Assembly: GCA_964517465.1 (NCBI GenBank)
Contig: CAZFEK010000016.1
Coordinates: 1 to 64,000, forward strand
Reading direction: 5' to 3'
Source of the DNA: JACPUX01 sp964517465
Lineage (GTDB): Bacteria > Pseudomonadota > Gammaproteobacteria > Burkholderiales > Casimicrobiaceae
DNA: 64,000 nt
Part shown: positions 9,545 through 17,613 of the stretch, in pieces
Position numbering within the stretch: the stretch's first letter is position 1
Layout: every line of letters starts with the position of its first letter
The notes under the pieces: model-generated
What the model was told of the DNA's origin: nothing
Database searches by the model: none
Seen by the model: the letters and a program-made list of their open reading frames with translations, nothing else
Position numbers and translations under genes: made by a program

Positions 9545-10174
9545 ATGTCCTCAACCGCCTTGATCGTGATCCTGCCCCTGCTCGCCGCAGTCGGGGGGCT
9601 GGGTTTGGTCGCCTGGCACCGACGGCGCGATCGGGAGCGACGCCGCAAGCGCGAGCAGCAGGCGACCGAAGTTGCCAGGGTGATCAAAGACTATTTTCAG
9701 CACAGTCAGACAGAAGTCGAAGTCGAATGTTTGACCTTGGGCTCGGGGCAAGTGCTGGCGCTGATCGACTCGGCGCCCCAGGCGCGTTTTCGTTATTCCC
9801 ACATCATCGAAATCGGTTTGAGAAACCATCTTCAGAAAGTGCTGGGGGTCGATCTGTCCCGCGTGTATTGGCGGTTTACCATCGACCGGCTCGCCGACCT
9901 CGCCGCCCGCGATAAGGCCCAAGCTCCCAGCGTGGGCGCGCTGCTCGACGCGGCATCCCGAGCCGAACCCCGGAGCGGCGAAGACCAAGTGCTGGCAGAA
10001 GACAGTTATCTCAACATGCGCGCCCTGCAGCAGAAGATCGGAAAGGAGTACGAGGTCGGGAGCGGCACTTGGGAACAATTCGAAGCTGCGGGCGGAAAAC
10101 GATCGGGCGCCAAAAACCCGGCGGACGACTCGGGCGGAACCGCCCAAAAAAACAACGCGGACGAAAATCGCTGA
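9545..10174 (+). CDS. Hypothetical single-pass membrane protein
   Basis: The 209-residue protein is not recognised. It has one N-terminal transmembrane helix (ALIVILPLLAAVGGLGLVAW), followed by an extremely basic stop-transfer segment (HRRRDRERRRKREQQ). The inferred topology is therefore N-out/C-in. A compact ~110-residue cytoplasmic domain (60-135) follows, then a hydrophilic, probably disordered C-terminus. It is divergent from the B12 sensor gene, with about 120 nt between the two starts, and lies 36 nt upstream of tRNA-Arg. No function can be assigned. Confidence 0.7.
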   Translation: MSSTALIVILPLLAAVGGLGLVAWHRRRDRERRRKREQQATEVARVIKDYFQHSQTEVEVECLTLGSGQVLALIDSAPQARFRYSHIIEIGLRNHLQKVLGVDLSRVYWRFTIDRLADLAARDKAQAPSVGALLDAASRAEPRSGEDQVLAEDSYLNMRALQQKIGKEYEVGSGTWEQFEAAGGKRSGAKNPADDSGGTAQKNNADENR

Positions 10175-10210
10175 CGCAGCCCAGAGAAAACGATACAATT
10201 TCATTTTCAC

Positions 10211-10286
10211 GCCCCGGTAGCTCAGTGGATAGAGCAACCCCCTCCTAAGGGGTAGGTCGGACGTTCGATTCGTCTTCGGGGCGCCA
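10211..10286 (+). tRNA. tRNA-Arg (CCU)
   Basis: A 76-nt cloverleaf begins GCCCCGGTAGCTCAGTGG and ends GGGGCGCCA with an encoded CCA. The anticodon stem ACCCC/GGGGT encloses the loop CTCCTAA, with anticodon CCT at 10244-10246. The T-loop TTCGATTC is normal. It reads the rare AGG codon. tRNA-Arg(CCU) genes are frequent integration targets, but no integrase follows here. Confidence 0.96.
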
Positions 10287-10409
10287 GGGACTGAAGTTCC
10301 TGGAAATGATTCCGTAAACTTGTGCGATGGCACTCCCGCGTTCTTGGCTTGGCGCGGGAAGTAGCAGCAACGCCGGGGCCCCAAAAAATGTCCCTCGAGC
10401 TATCGCAAG

Positions 10410-10438
10410 TTGCCGAAGATTTTTGTACACTGTAACGA
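10410..10438 (+). promoter_or_regulatory. Candidate promoter for small RNA
   Basis: TTGCCG (10410-10415) and TAACGA (10433-10438) are separated by 17 nt, a fair sigma-70 arrangement. Predicted transcription start is near 10445, about 155 nt before a strong terminator. The -10 element is weak, so this is tentative. Confidence 0.35.
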
Positions 10439-10439
10439 A

Positions 10440-10600
10440 TTCGCCGACTTGTGCGCGAGTTCCGCCTGTCGAGTGGGAAGAGCTCGATCGGCCGGGCACG
10501 AGTCGGGAGCCGGTTGCCCCGCCCTGGGGCAATCCCGCGTCGCCTGCCTCCCTGGGCCGCGGGACGCTTCGCCCGGACCTTCGGGTCCGGGCATTTTTTT
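10440..10600 (+). ncRNA. Candidate structured small RNA
   Basis: No convincing reading frame occupies this interval between tRNA-Arg and the coiled-coil gene. It contains a hairpin with stem TTGCCCC/GGGGCAA (10514-10520 with 10526-10532), enclosed by CGGGA/TCCCG (10504-10508 with 10533-10537). It ends in an excellent intrinsic terminator at 10571-10600. With the upstream promoter-like site this predicts a transcript of about 155 nt. It does not match 6S RNA, 4.5S RNA or tmRNA by eye. Alternatively the terminator may simply end read-through from tRNA-Arg. Confidence 0.4.
10571..10600 (+). terminator. Rho-independent terminator
   Basis: A perfect 9-bp stem GCCCGGACC/GGTCCGGGC closed by a TTCG tetraloop is followed by ATTTTTTT. 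It is one of the two strongest intrinsic terminators in the window. It is oriented to end transcripts from tRNA-Arg or the candidate small RNA. Confidence 0.9.
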
Positions 10601-10898
10601 GCGCTGCCTTCGCGCAGCGCAAAAACCCTGGTTCTTCTCCGGCTCTCCCTCTTTTGGCTTGTCCGCGTTCCAGGTGAGGCAATTGTGCCCCGAGAACGGC
10701 AGTCGATCTACGGCATATCCTGCATTTGACTTGCCGCTTTTCTGACAACTGGCGCCCACCCCGGCGATCGCCAATCAAGCCGTGAATTGGAGTGCTTTTC
10801 GGGGCATGCTCGGACGGTCCGCGGTCGACCTAGTCAGGCTAAACTCACGCCATCCTTGCCCGGCATCTGCCGGCACTCGCCTTGCGGGAGGTTCGGAA
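10601..10898. other. Intergenic region upstream of coiled-coil gene
   Basis: Immediately after the terminator is a second perfect inverted repeat, GCGCTGC/GCAGCGC (10601-10620), without a T-tract. The rest holds no recognisable gene. In-frame upstream start codons of the coiled-coil gene (for example 10782) lie here but lack ribosome sites. Confidence 0.5.
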
Positions 10899-13800
10899 AT
10901 GGACAACAACCCAAGCACACGCGGTAACGCGCGCCTCAGAGTTGCGTTCTCAGCCGCGACGGATCCTTCCTCCTCGCCCGAAAGTTCTGCCCACGGACCC
11001 GAGCGCGCCGAAGCGGAGCTGCGGGCGATCAAAGAAGCCTTTGCGCGAGTGGAGGCCGAAGCGAAAGCCGCTTTGGCAGCCGAGAACCGCGCCTTCGCCG
11101 AAGCGCGAGCCCGATCGCTCGCCGAGGCGCAAGCGAGCGCCGAAAAATCCGCCGCCATGGCCGTGCAGGAGCGCATCCGCGCCACTGAAGCGGCCCTCGC
11201 CGCAACCCGGGCCCGCATCAGCGCCGAAGAACAGGCGGGACAAGCGAGCCAAGCCCACACCGAGGCGATGGAACGCGAAGCGGCGGCGCTGGCGGCGCGG
11301 GCCGAAGCCGAAGCGCAGGCTCAACACGCGGCCGAAGAGCGGGCTCGCCTGGAAGAAGAAGCCCGCGGCCTGGCCGAACGCCGCCGGCGCGAAGACGAAG
11401 CGCTCGCTGAATTGAGCCGCGCCGCCGCGGCGGAAGCCCGGGAGCTCTTGGAAGCCGCCACCGAATCGCGCGAGCGCCAGGCGCAAGCCATGGAGCAGGT
11501 TCGTTATCAAGTGGCTCAGCGCGAAGCGGCCGAGCGAGCGGCAATCGCCGAAGCAACGGCCAGGGTCCGCCTCGAAGCCCAGATCGAGCAGGATTTGCGC
11601 GAGCGTGAACGCTTGGAACAGGAAGCACGGGAACATGCCGAACAGCGCGCTCAGGCAGAGCGGAAAGCCGCACTCGCCGCGGCGGAACACCACGCCGCGG
11701 AAATGACCGCCGCCGAAGCCGCCATCCAGCGCGCCGCCGCCGAAGCGCGCGCGGTGCAACACGCCAAGACCCGCGGCAATGTCGAGTTGGAGCAAGAGGC
11801 GATCGCCCGGGCTCGCGCAGAATCGGAGCAGGCCGCAGTGCGGGCTCTGGCTTCGCGTCTCGAATCCGACGCCGAACTCGCCCGCCAGGCGCTGGCCCGC
11901 GCCACGGCCGAGAAGCTCGCCGCAGCCCAAACCCAGGCGCGGCGCGAGGCTGAGGTCAGACTCCAAACGGTGGTCGATGCCCGATGCGAAGTGGAAGCCA
12001 AACTCTTGCAGCGCGCGCTGGAGAGAACCCGCGCCGAACATCACGCCGCTGAGGCGGCCCAAGCCAAACTTGCCGCCGAAGATGCTGCTGCAAGCGCGGC
12101 TCAGGAGCGAGAAGCAGCGGATCGCCGCGCCACTGAAATGGCCCGAATGCGGCTCGCCGAAGACCGCCAGGCCGGACAGCTCGCACAAGCGCGAAGCGGA
12201 GTCGAACAAGCGGCCCTTTTGGCAGCCGCCGCGAGACAGGCGGCCGAACGCGAGGCCGAAGCGCAAGCCCAAGCCCGCGCCGACGCCGAAGACGCGCTGC
12301 GGCGCACGGCTGAAGCGCGCCTGGCCGCCGAAGGACGGCTGGGACGAGCCGCGCAAGACAAGGAGCGCTCCGAGGCTCAAGCCGAACAAGCGGCGCAAGA
12401 GCGCATCGCCGGCGAATTGGCGGCCACCCAAGCCGCCCGAGAACGCGCTCAAGCCGAGCGCGTCGCGGGTGATGCCGCACAAGCCCGCGCCGAACTGGAA
12501 ATCGCTCTGAGTCGCGCCGCCGCCGAGACCAGCGCCCGCGAAAAAGAGGCCGCGGCGCTCCTCGACCAACGGGTAGAGGCGGAAAAACAGGCGCTTGCCG
12601 CGGCGATGGCGCGTGCTCGAACAGAAAGCGATGCCCTCTTGCGGGCCCGCGCCCGGCTTGCCGCCGAAAGCGAGGCAAGGGACGCGGCCGATGAGCGCCG
12701 CGTAGCCGAAGAAACCGCCTTGGCCGCCGCGCGGGAACGCGCCCTCGCCGATGCTCGGGCTGCCGAAGAACAAAACGCGCGCACCGCGATGGAACGCCAC
12801 CAGGCTGTGCTGCTGCAGGCCAAAGAAAAATCGGAACGACAAGCGCGGGAAGCCAGCGCCGAGCTGGCTCGAAACAGTGCCGCGGCCTATGCCCAAGCGC
12901 GCGCCGAAGCGGCTGCGAAAGCCCAGGCGGCCAAGCTCGCGCTCGAAAAAGCGCAGCGCCAAACCGAACTCGCCGCCGCCCAGGAGGCACGCGCCCAAGC
13001 CGAAGCAGACGCCCTGGCCGCCGTGGAACAACGCTTGGCTGCCGAGCGGCGTGCTGGCGAGGAAACGAAAGCCCGGCTCGCGGCCGAAGCGCAGGCTGCG
13101 GCGCTGGCGAACTCGCGCGCCGAAGCCGAAACAGCCGGCAAGCAGCGTGCCGAAGCCTTGGCAATGGCGGAGCAAAACGCGCGGCTCGCCCTGGCGGCAC
13201 AAGAAAAAGCCGAGGCCGCGGCCCTGGCCAAAGCGCAAGAGGGTGAGCAGGCGACCCGCGCCGCAGCCCGGCTCGCCTTGCAAAAGGCCCGCAGCGCGAT
13301 GGCCTCTACCCAGGCGGCCCGTGCGCGGGCCGAGGCCGAAGCACAGGCCCTGGACGCGCAACAGGCTCGCCTCGAGGCCGAGCACGCGGCCAAAGAAGCG
13401 GCGCAGGAGCGCGCCCGTATCGAGGCCGAAAGCGTCGAGTTGGCGCGGCGCCGAGAAACCATCGATCAGAACGCCGCCAGCGCCCGCGCCGCGGAAGTGA
13501 CCGCGCAGCGCCACGCCGTCGCCAAGGCGCAGGAGCTGCTGGTGCAGCGCAAGCGACTTGCTGCCGCGACCTTGGCGCAAGCGCGCGAACAGATGGAACT
13601 GGTCCGCGTCGAGCGTGAGCGCGCCGCCGCAGTCGAAGCCGAAACCCAAGCCGCGCAGGAGCGCCGGTCGAGTGCCCACGCCGCGCTCAAAGAAGCTTTG
13701 GCCCGCGCCGAAATCGAACGGGCCGCAGCACAAGCCGCCAAAGTACGCCAAGATGCCGAGCATGCCCTGCGCGAAGCTCAGGAAGCCCGTTTGAGCGCAG

Positions 13801-14210
13801 AACGGGCCGCCGCCACCGCCGCACGCGAGCGTTCCTTGGCCGAAAACCGCAGCCGCGAGGCGCATGCCCAGGCCGCAGCGGAAGCGCACAGCATCATCGC
13901 CCGCCTGGCCAAACCCAAACACGACCATGTCGCCTGGATCGGCGCCGCCCGGGCGCTCCTGGCCCGACCCGATGCGCCGCCCGTTCCGGCACCGAAGAAG
14001 CCCGCGACGACTGCCCTGCCTTGGCTGATCGGCGCGTCGGCCTGCGCCCTCACCGCCCTGGGGGTCTGGGTCGCGGTACCGCGCACCAGCGACGCCCTCC
14101 CGGCCGCTGGCGTGCCAGCCGTCATCGAGGTGAACCGCGAAGCCGGCGAACCGGCACTGCGCTTGAGTTATGTCCTGACCTGGAAGGAAGCCGGCGCGAC
14201 CCAGGACTGA
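10899..14210 (+). CDS. Giant Ala/Glu/Arg-rich coiled-coil protein with C-terminal membrane anchor
   Basis: The protein has 1103 residues. From about residue 30 to 1000 it is almost pure Ala, Glu, Arg, Gln and Lys, in degenerate repeats of the type AEAxAxAAxERAxAE. It has very few helix breakers, which predicts one continuous alpha-helical rod or coiled coil well over 100 nm long if extended. A proline-rich hinge follows (DAPPVPAPKKP), then one transmembrane helix (ALPWLIGASACALTALGVWV), and ~45 residues that would be extracytoplasmic. The ATG at 10899 has GGGAGG 8 nt upstream. No enzymatic domain is visible. Possible roles include scaffold, tether or TolA-like bridge; none can be asserted. 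It is monocistronic. Confidence 0.82.
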   Translation: MDNNPSTRGNARLRVAFSAATDPSSSPESSAHGPERAEAELRAIKEAFARVEAEAKAALAAENRAFAEARARSLAEAQASAEKSAAMAVQERIRATEAALAATRARISAEEQAGQASQAHTEAMEREAAALAARAEAEAQAQHAAEERARLEEEARGLAERRRREDEALAELSRAAAAEARELLEAATESRERQAQAMEQVRYQVAQREAAERAAIAEATARVRLEAQIEQDLRERERLEQEAREHAEQRAQAERKAALAAAEHHAAEMTAAEAAIQRAAAEARAVQHAKTRGNVELEQEAIARARAESEQAAVRALASRLESDAELARQALARATAEKLAAAQTQARREAEVRLQTVVDARCEVEAKLLQRALERTRAEHHAAEAAQAKLAAEDAAASAAQEREAADRRATEMARMRLAEDRQAGQLAQARSGVEQAALLAAAARQAAEREAEAQAQARADAEDALRRTAEARLAAEGRLGRAAQDKERSEAQAEQAAQERIAGELAATQAARERAQAERVAGDAAQARAELEIALSRAAAETSAREKEAAALLDQRVEAEKQALAAAMARARTESDALLRARARLAAESEARDAADERRVAEETALAAARERALADARAAEEQNARTAMERHQAVLLQAKEKSERQAREASAELARNSAAAYAQARAEAAAKAQAAKLALEKAQRQTELAAAQEARAQAEADALAAVEQRLAAERRAGEETKARLAAEAQAAALANSRAEAETAGKQRAEALAMAEQNARLALAAQEKAEAAALAKAQEGEQATRAAARLALQKARSAMASTQAARARAEAEAQALDAQQARLEAEHAAKEAAQERARIEAESVELARRRETIDQNAASARAAEVTAQRHAVAKAQELLVQRKRLAAATLAQAREQMELVRVERERAAAVEAETQAAQERRSSAHAALKEALARAEIERAAAQAAKVRQDAEHALREAQEARLSAERAAATAARERSLAENRSREAHAQAAAEAHSIIARLAKPKHDHVAWIGAARALLARPDAPPVPAPKKPATTALPWLIGASACALTALGVWVAVPRTSDALPAAGVPAVIEVNREAGEPALRLSYVLTWKEAGATQD

Positions 14211-14485
14211 GGAGCCCGAACGCCGTGTCGCGCCCGACCCTCATCGCGGGCCGGGCGCGCGGGTCAGTGCCTTCACCGGTCTTCACCTTTTGGGAACAAA
14301 AATGATACGCAGTGCCGTGTCGGGTGGATTTGCAAAGGCGCGTGCGCCCTCGCTGCGGGCATGGAATACCGAAGGCGCTTTTCCCCTGGGTCTGCGCAAG
14401 GCGAACTCGGCGCCGGCGATCGGCCTGCGGTGTTCCTGGGTTAGCGCTATGCCGGCTGAACATCTTCGGCCTTGAAGACCCGGAC

Positions 14486-15199
14486 ATGACCGAGCCGAAG
14501 CGCTCTCGCCTGGTGCTGGTGCAAACCGGCCAACCTCAAGCGCTGGACCCCGAGGGCCAACTGAGCGCGATTCGCAAGGCTCCCGTGCGCGGCCGCTTGC
14601 GCGTCGGTCCGGAGGGACTCGAAGGCGACGCCCAAGCCGACCGCCGGGTACATGGCGGCCCCGAAAAGGCGGTGCACCAGTATGCCTTCCGGCACTATGC
14701 CACCTGGGCCGCGCGTTTTCCTCAAGCGGCCGGCGAGTTGGTGCGCGGCAGCTTCGGCGAAAACCTCTCCACCGACACCCACGACGAGACGACGGTCTTC
14801 ATCGGGGATTGTTACCGCGCCGGTAGCACGCTGCTGCAAGTGAGCCAGCCGCGGCGTCCTTGCTGGAAGCTCGACCACCGCTTCGAACTGCCGGGCCTCG
14901 CCCAGGCAGTGCAAGAAAGCGGCTGGAGCGGCTGGTATTTGCGGGTCCTGGAACCCGGCGAACTGGCGGCAGGCGACGACCTCACCCTGGTCGAGCGCCC
15001 GCGCGGCGCGCTCAGTCTGGCCCAATTCTGGACCGCTTACCACGCCGACCCGGTCGATCGCGAGGCTTTGCATCAGCTCGGCGCTTTGCCGGGCCTGGCC
15101 CCGGCCTGGAGGCACAAGATCGCCGAGCGCCTGGCAGGGCTCGCTCAGTCCAACGAAGCGCAGAGGCTCGCTGGCCCCCGCCAGACGCGCGGGGGCTAA
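14486..15199 (+). CDS. MOSC domain protein, YiiM-like
   Basis: The 237-residue protein matches the MOSC family subgroup of E. coli YiiM, which with a molybdenum cofactor detoxifies N-hydroxylated base analogues. Signatures are GDAQADRRVHGGPEKAVHQY, the SFGENLST segment, and the conserved cysteine in QPRRPCWKL, presumed to bind the Moco sulfur or metal. A YiiM-type helical C-terminal region follows. Start 14486 (ATG, TEPKRSR) gives the normal length; the longer frame to 14312 is not supported by a ribosome site. The 275 nt upstream to the coiled-coil gene carry no clear gene. Confidence 0.85.
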   Translation: MTEPKRSRLVLVQTGQPQALDPEGQLSAIRKAPVRGRLRVGPEGLEGDAQADRRVHGGPEKAVHQYAFRHYATWAARFPQAAGELVRGSFGENLSTDTHDETTVFIGDCYRAGSTLLQVSQPRRPCWKLDHRFELPGLAQAVQESGWSGWYLRVLEPGELAAGDDLTLVERPRGALSLAQFWTAYHADPVDREALHQLGALPGLAPAWRHKIAERLAGLAQSNEAQRLAGPRQTRGG

Positions 15200-15258
15200 G
15201 GGGAACCTCGCGGGAGCGCGTCCCGCAGCCTCGCGCCCCAAAAAAGGCGGTGCGTCTC

Positions 15259-15282
15259 CCCCGCAGGAATGCGGGGGTTTCC
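15259..15282 (+). terminator. Possible intrinsic terminator after MOSC gene
   Basis: A perfect 8-bp stem CCCCCGCA/TGCGGGGG with loop GGAA is followed only by TTTCC. The hairpin is strong but the T-tract is short, so termination efficiency is uncertain. Confidence 0.45.
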
Positions 15283-15450
15283 TCGCCAGGAGCCAGATCG
15301 GAGCTGGCCACCTCCGAACTCACCTCTGGTCTCGCTCACCCCGCCAGAAATGGTCGGACTGCGGTCAAAACCGCCAAATGAAGGAAAACGGAGTCGTCCG
15401 TCGGAACCGGACAGACGGCACGCGGCAGAAAGCCGCGCCGCGGCTTGCTT

Positions 15451-15485
15451 ATGACAAACGCATCACTTTTTGACCCATTTGTCAT
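15451..15485 (+). promoter_or_regulatory. Inverted repeat flanking a -35-like box upstream of GH16 gene
   Basis: ATGACAAA (15451-15458) and TTTGTCAT (15478-15485) form a perfect 8-bp inverted repeat. It encloses TTGACC (15470-15475), a good -35 hexamer, with TTTGAT at 15495-15500 as a possible though distantly spaced -10. The arrangement looks like an operator over the promoter of the secreted glycosidase. No cognate regulator is adjacent. Confidence 0.4.
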
Positions 15486-15544
15486 ATTGCTGGGTTTGAT
15501 GGCTTGCTCTAGAGTCGCTTCACCCCCTACCGCCGGAAACCGCC

Positions 15545-16354
15545 ATGAAAACCCTCCCCCGCCTGTCCGCCCTTCTGCGCCTGCCGTTTTGCGCTTGGCT
15601 GCTCCTATTCTGGTCCGCCGGCCTGTACGCGGCGCCCCCGAGCGGGGGCACCTGGCTTCCCGTAGCCGAGTTCTCCGACGAGTTCAACGGCGAATCCTTG
15701 GACCTCGCCAAGTGGAACAACTACAACGCCAGCTTTCTGGGCAACCCCCCGGGCATCTATGTGGAGGAAAACGTGGAACTCAATGGCGGGAAGCTCGAAC
15801 TGTGGACCACGGCCGGGCGAGTCCGCGGTGCCCCGGCTCAATACAAGGGTTACAAGACCTCTTATTTGGCCTCGCGGCAAACCATCCTCTACGGCTACTT
15901 CGAGGTGCGCGCCAAGCCTATGCCTCTGGAGATCGACTCCGGCTTCTGGCTGTACCGCTGGACGCCGACCGGCAGCTATGAAATCGACATCTTCGAGATC
16001 GGCGGCGGATCGGCCGGCCATGAAAAGACCATCCACACCAACACCTGGGTCTATTTGGGCGACCCCAAGTACCAGACCGTGGAAAACTCATTAAACGATC
16101 CGAAATCCTGGACCGCGGCGACTCGACTCGCCGACGCCTTTCACGTCTATGCCCTGGAATGGACGCCCAGCCTGCTCAATTTCTACTTCGACGGGCGCCT
16201 GATTCGCAGCACCGTGAACACCCATTTCCACACCCCGATGCAGATTCGCTTCAGCACCGAGACCTTTCCCAACTGGTTCGGACTGCCCGCCAAAAACGAG
16301 CTGCCCGGAGTATTCAAGGTGGACTATTTGCGCGTCTGGCAACGCGCCGACTGA
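15545..16354 (+). CDS. Secreted family 16 glycoside hydrolase
   Basis: The 269-residue protein has an N-terminal Sec signal peptide (cleavage likely after AGLYA, residue ~29), then a GH16 jelly-roll catalytic domain. The retaining-mechanism motif ExDxxE is intact: Glu146, Asp148 and Glu151 in EIDIFE. The sequence FHVYALEWTP and the C-terminal VDYLRVWQ are typical of the family. The substrate (laminarin, agar, carrageenan or another beta-glucan or galactan) cannot be fixed by eye. It stands alone, with a palindromic operator-like site upstream. Confidence 0.9.
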   Translation: MKTLPRLSALLRLPFCAWLLLFWSAGLYAAPPSGGTWLPVAEFSDEFNGESLDLAKWNNYNASFLGNPPGIYVEENVELNGGKLELWTTAGRVRGAPAQYKGYKTSYLASRQTILYGYFEVRAKPMPLEIDSGFWLYRWTPTGSYEIDIFEIGGGSAGHEKTIHTNTWVYLGDPKYQTVENSLNDPKSWTAATRLADAFHVYALEWTPSLLNFYFDGRLIRSTVNTHFHTPMQIRFSTETFPNWFGLPAKNELPGVFKVDYLRVWQRAD

Positions 16355-16469
16355 AGCAACCCGCCTAAGCCGGACGAGCCGGAACCAAATTGGATCGCAG
16401 GGCGTGAGCTCGACCCGGGGTCACCCGCGCTCGCGCCCGCCCCGGTTCAAACGAAGCGGCGACGAGCCC

Positions 16470-17198
16470 TCAATCCGCATTGCTGTCGTGGATCTCCCGC
16501 CATCTCTCGGCGCACTTGCCGAAGGCGGCCAATACCTGAGGATCGAAATGTTCCGGCCGGGTGCGGCCATCGCCTTCGAGAATGATGCCCAGCGATTTCT
16601 CATGGCTGAAGGCCGGTTTGTAGGGCCGCTTGGAGCGCAGGGCGTCGTAAACGTCGGCGATGTTCATGAGCCGCGCGGGAAAAGGAATGGCTTCGCCCTT
16701 CAGGCCATTGGGGTAACCCGTGCCGTCCCAGCGCTCATGATGATTGAGCGCGATCACCGCGCCCATTTGGGTATAGGGTGAACCGCCCTTCTCCAGGATC
16801 TTGGCGCCGAAAGCGGCGTGGCCCTTCATGACCACCCACTCCTCGGGGTTGAGGCTGCCGGGCTTCAGCAGCACGGCGTCGGGAATGGCGATCTTGCCGA
16901 TGTCGTGCATGGGGCTGGCGTAGAAGATCTCCTCGATGAAAGGCCGATCCAGACCCATCTCCTCGGCCATCAGGCGGCAGTAGTAACTGATGCGCTGCAC
17001 GTGCGCGCCGGTTTCCTCGTCCTTGAATTCCGCCGCCCGCACCATGGTGTAGATGGTGTCCTTGTAGGCCTCGCGCAGTTGCGCGGTGCGTTCGGCCACC
17101 TGCGATTCGAGCCGGCGGTTGTGGTCGGCCAGGAGGTTCTGATATTCCTTCAGGCGCAAGAGGTTGCGCACGCGTATCCACAGCTCGGCGCGGTCCAC
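16470..17198 (-). CDS. HD-GYP c-di-GMP phosphodiesterase, C-terminal part of a frameshifted REC-HD-GYP regulator
   Basis: This is the 3' portion of an RpfG-like gene. It holds the coiled-coil linker (LLADHNRRLESQVAERTAQL) and a complete HD-GYP domain. The domain has HVQRIS, HDIGK, the conserved NHHERWDGTGYP and the ADVYDAL segment, so metal ligands and the GYP motif are intact. HD-GYP enzymes hydrolyse c-di-GMP to pGpG or GMP. The reading frame is entered at the end of the receiver domain (VDRAELWIRVRNLLRLKEY). It belongs to the preceding receiver frame but is displaced by one base near 17198-17200. On its own this frame has no ribosome site. Confidence 0.85.
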   Translation of the reverse strand: MDRAELWIRVRNLLRLKEYQNLLADHNRRLESQVAERTAQLREAYKDTIYTMVRAAEFKDEETGAHVQRISYYCRLMAEEMGLDRPFIEEIFYASPMHDIGKIAIPDAVLLKPGSLNPEEWVVMKGHAAFGAKILEKGGSPYTQMGAVIALNHHERWDGTGYPNGLKGEAIPFPARLMNIADVYDALRSKRPYKPAFSHEKSLGIILEGDGRTRPEHFDPQVLAAFGKCAERWREIHDSNAD

Positions 17199-17524
17199 GG
17201 TTTGTTGAGAAACTCTTCGGCGCCCAGGTGCAGGGCATGGAGGCGCGAATCGCGGTCGTCGAGCGCGGTGACCATGATGATGGGGATGTTCTTGGTGCGC
17301 TCGTCCATTTTCAGGCGCCCGGCGACATCGAAACCGGACAGCCCCGGCATCATGATGTCGAGCAGAATGAGGTCGGGCAGTCGCGTCTGCAACTGATCGA
17401 GGGCTTCCTCGCCGCTGTACGCGAGCATGGTGTCATAGCCCTCGCCGCGCAACTGCGCGTCGAGCAGGCGGGTGTTGCGGTGGTCGTCGTCCACCACCAT
17501 GATGGTGGCGCCCTGAGTGTTCAT
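17150..17524 (-). CDS. Receiver domain, N-terminal part of a frameshifted REC-HD-GYP regulator
   Basis: This frame encodes a receiver domain starting at the ATG at 17524 (NTQGATIMVVDDDHRNTRLL). It has the acidic cluster VDDD, the phospho-acceptor in LLDIMMPGLSG, and the Lys of FLNKP. After AEEFLNKP it runs into a non-homologous tail, while the expected continuation (VDRAELW) lies in the next frame. Restoring one C on the + strand at 17198/17199 (CCGGTGGAC instead of CCGTGGAC on the coding strand) reconnects them. It is either a sequencing error or a real mutation separating input from the phosphodiesterase output. It is the last gene of the minus-strand signalling cluster. Confidence 0.8.
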   Translation of the reverse strand: MNTQGATIMVVDDDHRNTRLLDAQLRGEGYDTMLAYSGEEALDQLQTRLPDLILLDIMMPGLSGFDVAGRLKMDERTKNIPIIMVTALDDRDSRLHALHLGAEEFLNKPWTAPSCGYACATSCA

Positions 17525-17613
17525 GATCCTGCTCTCCCGACGGTTTGGTTTGGTGCTGCCGGTTTGTTGTTGGTCGTGGTTCTGGTGACCGCTGTTCCCA
17601 CCCCTTTTTAGCA

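Larger units (their letters stand above)
15200..15544. other. Intergenic region with hairpins and a palindrome
   Basis: No gene is seen. It contains a terminator-like hairpin after the MOSC gene (15259-15282), a GCGGC/GCCGC hairpin near 15422-15436, and an 8-bp inverted repeat (15451-15485) before the GH16 gene. Confidence 0.5.

Noticed and set aside
10300..10600. 6S RNA or 4.5S RNA gene
   Set aside because: No 6S closing stem with central bubble and none of the conserved SRP RNA tetraloop and asymmetric bulge sequence.
10287..10898. Integrated element at tRNA-Arg(CCU)
   Set aside because: No integrase, no duplicated tRNA 3' end and no composition change follow the tRNA.
10950..13928. 992-codon open frame antisense to the coiled-coil gene
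   Set aside because: It mirrors the Ala/Glu/Arg codon pattern of the sense strand (giving Phe/Gly/Leu/Arg-rich sequence), has no ribosome site, and no recognisable domain.
14122..14487. 121-codon minus-strand frame before the MOSC gene
   Set aside because: Basic, low-complexity translation without homology or a ribosome site; it overlaps the end of the coiled-coil gene.
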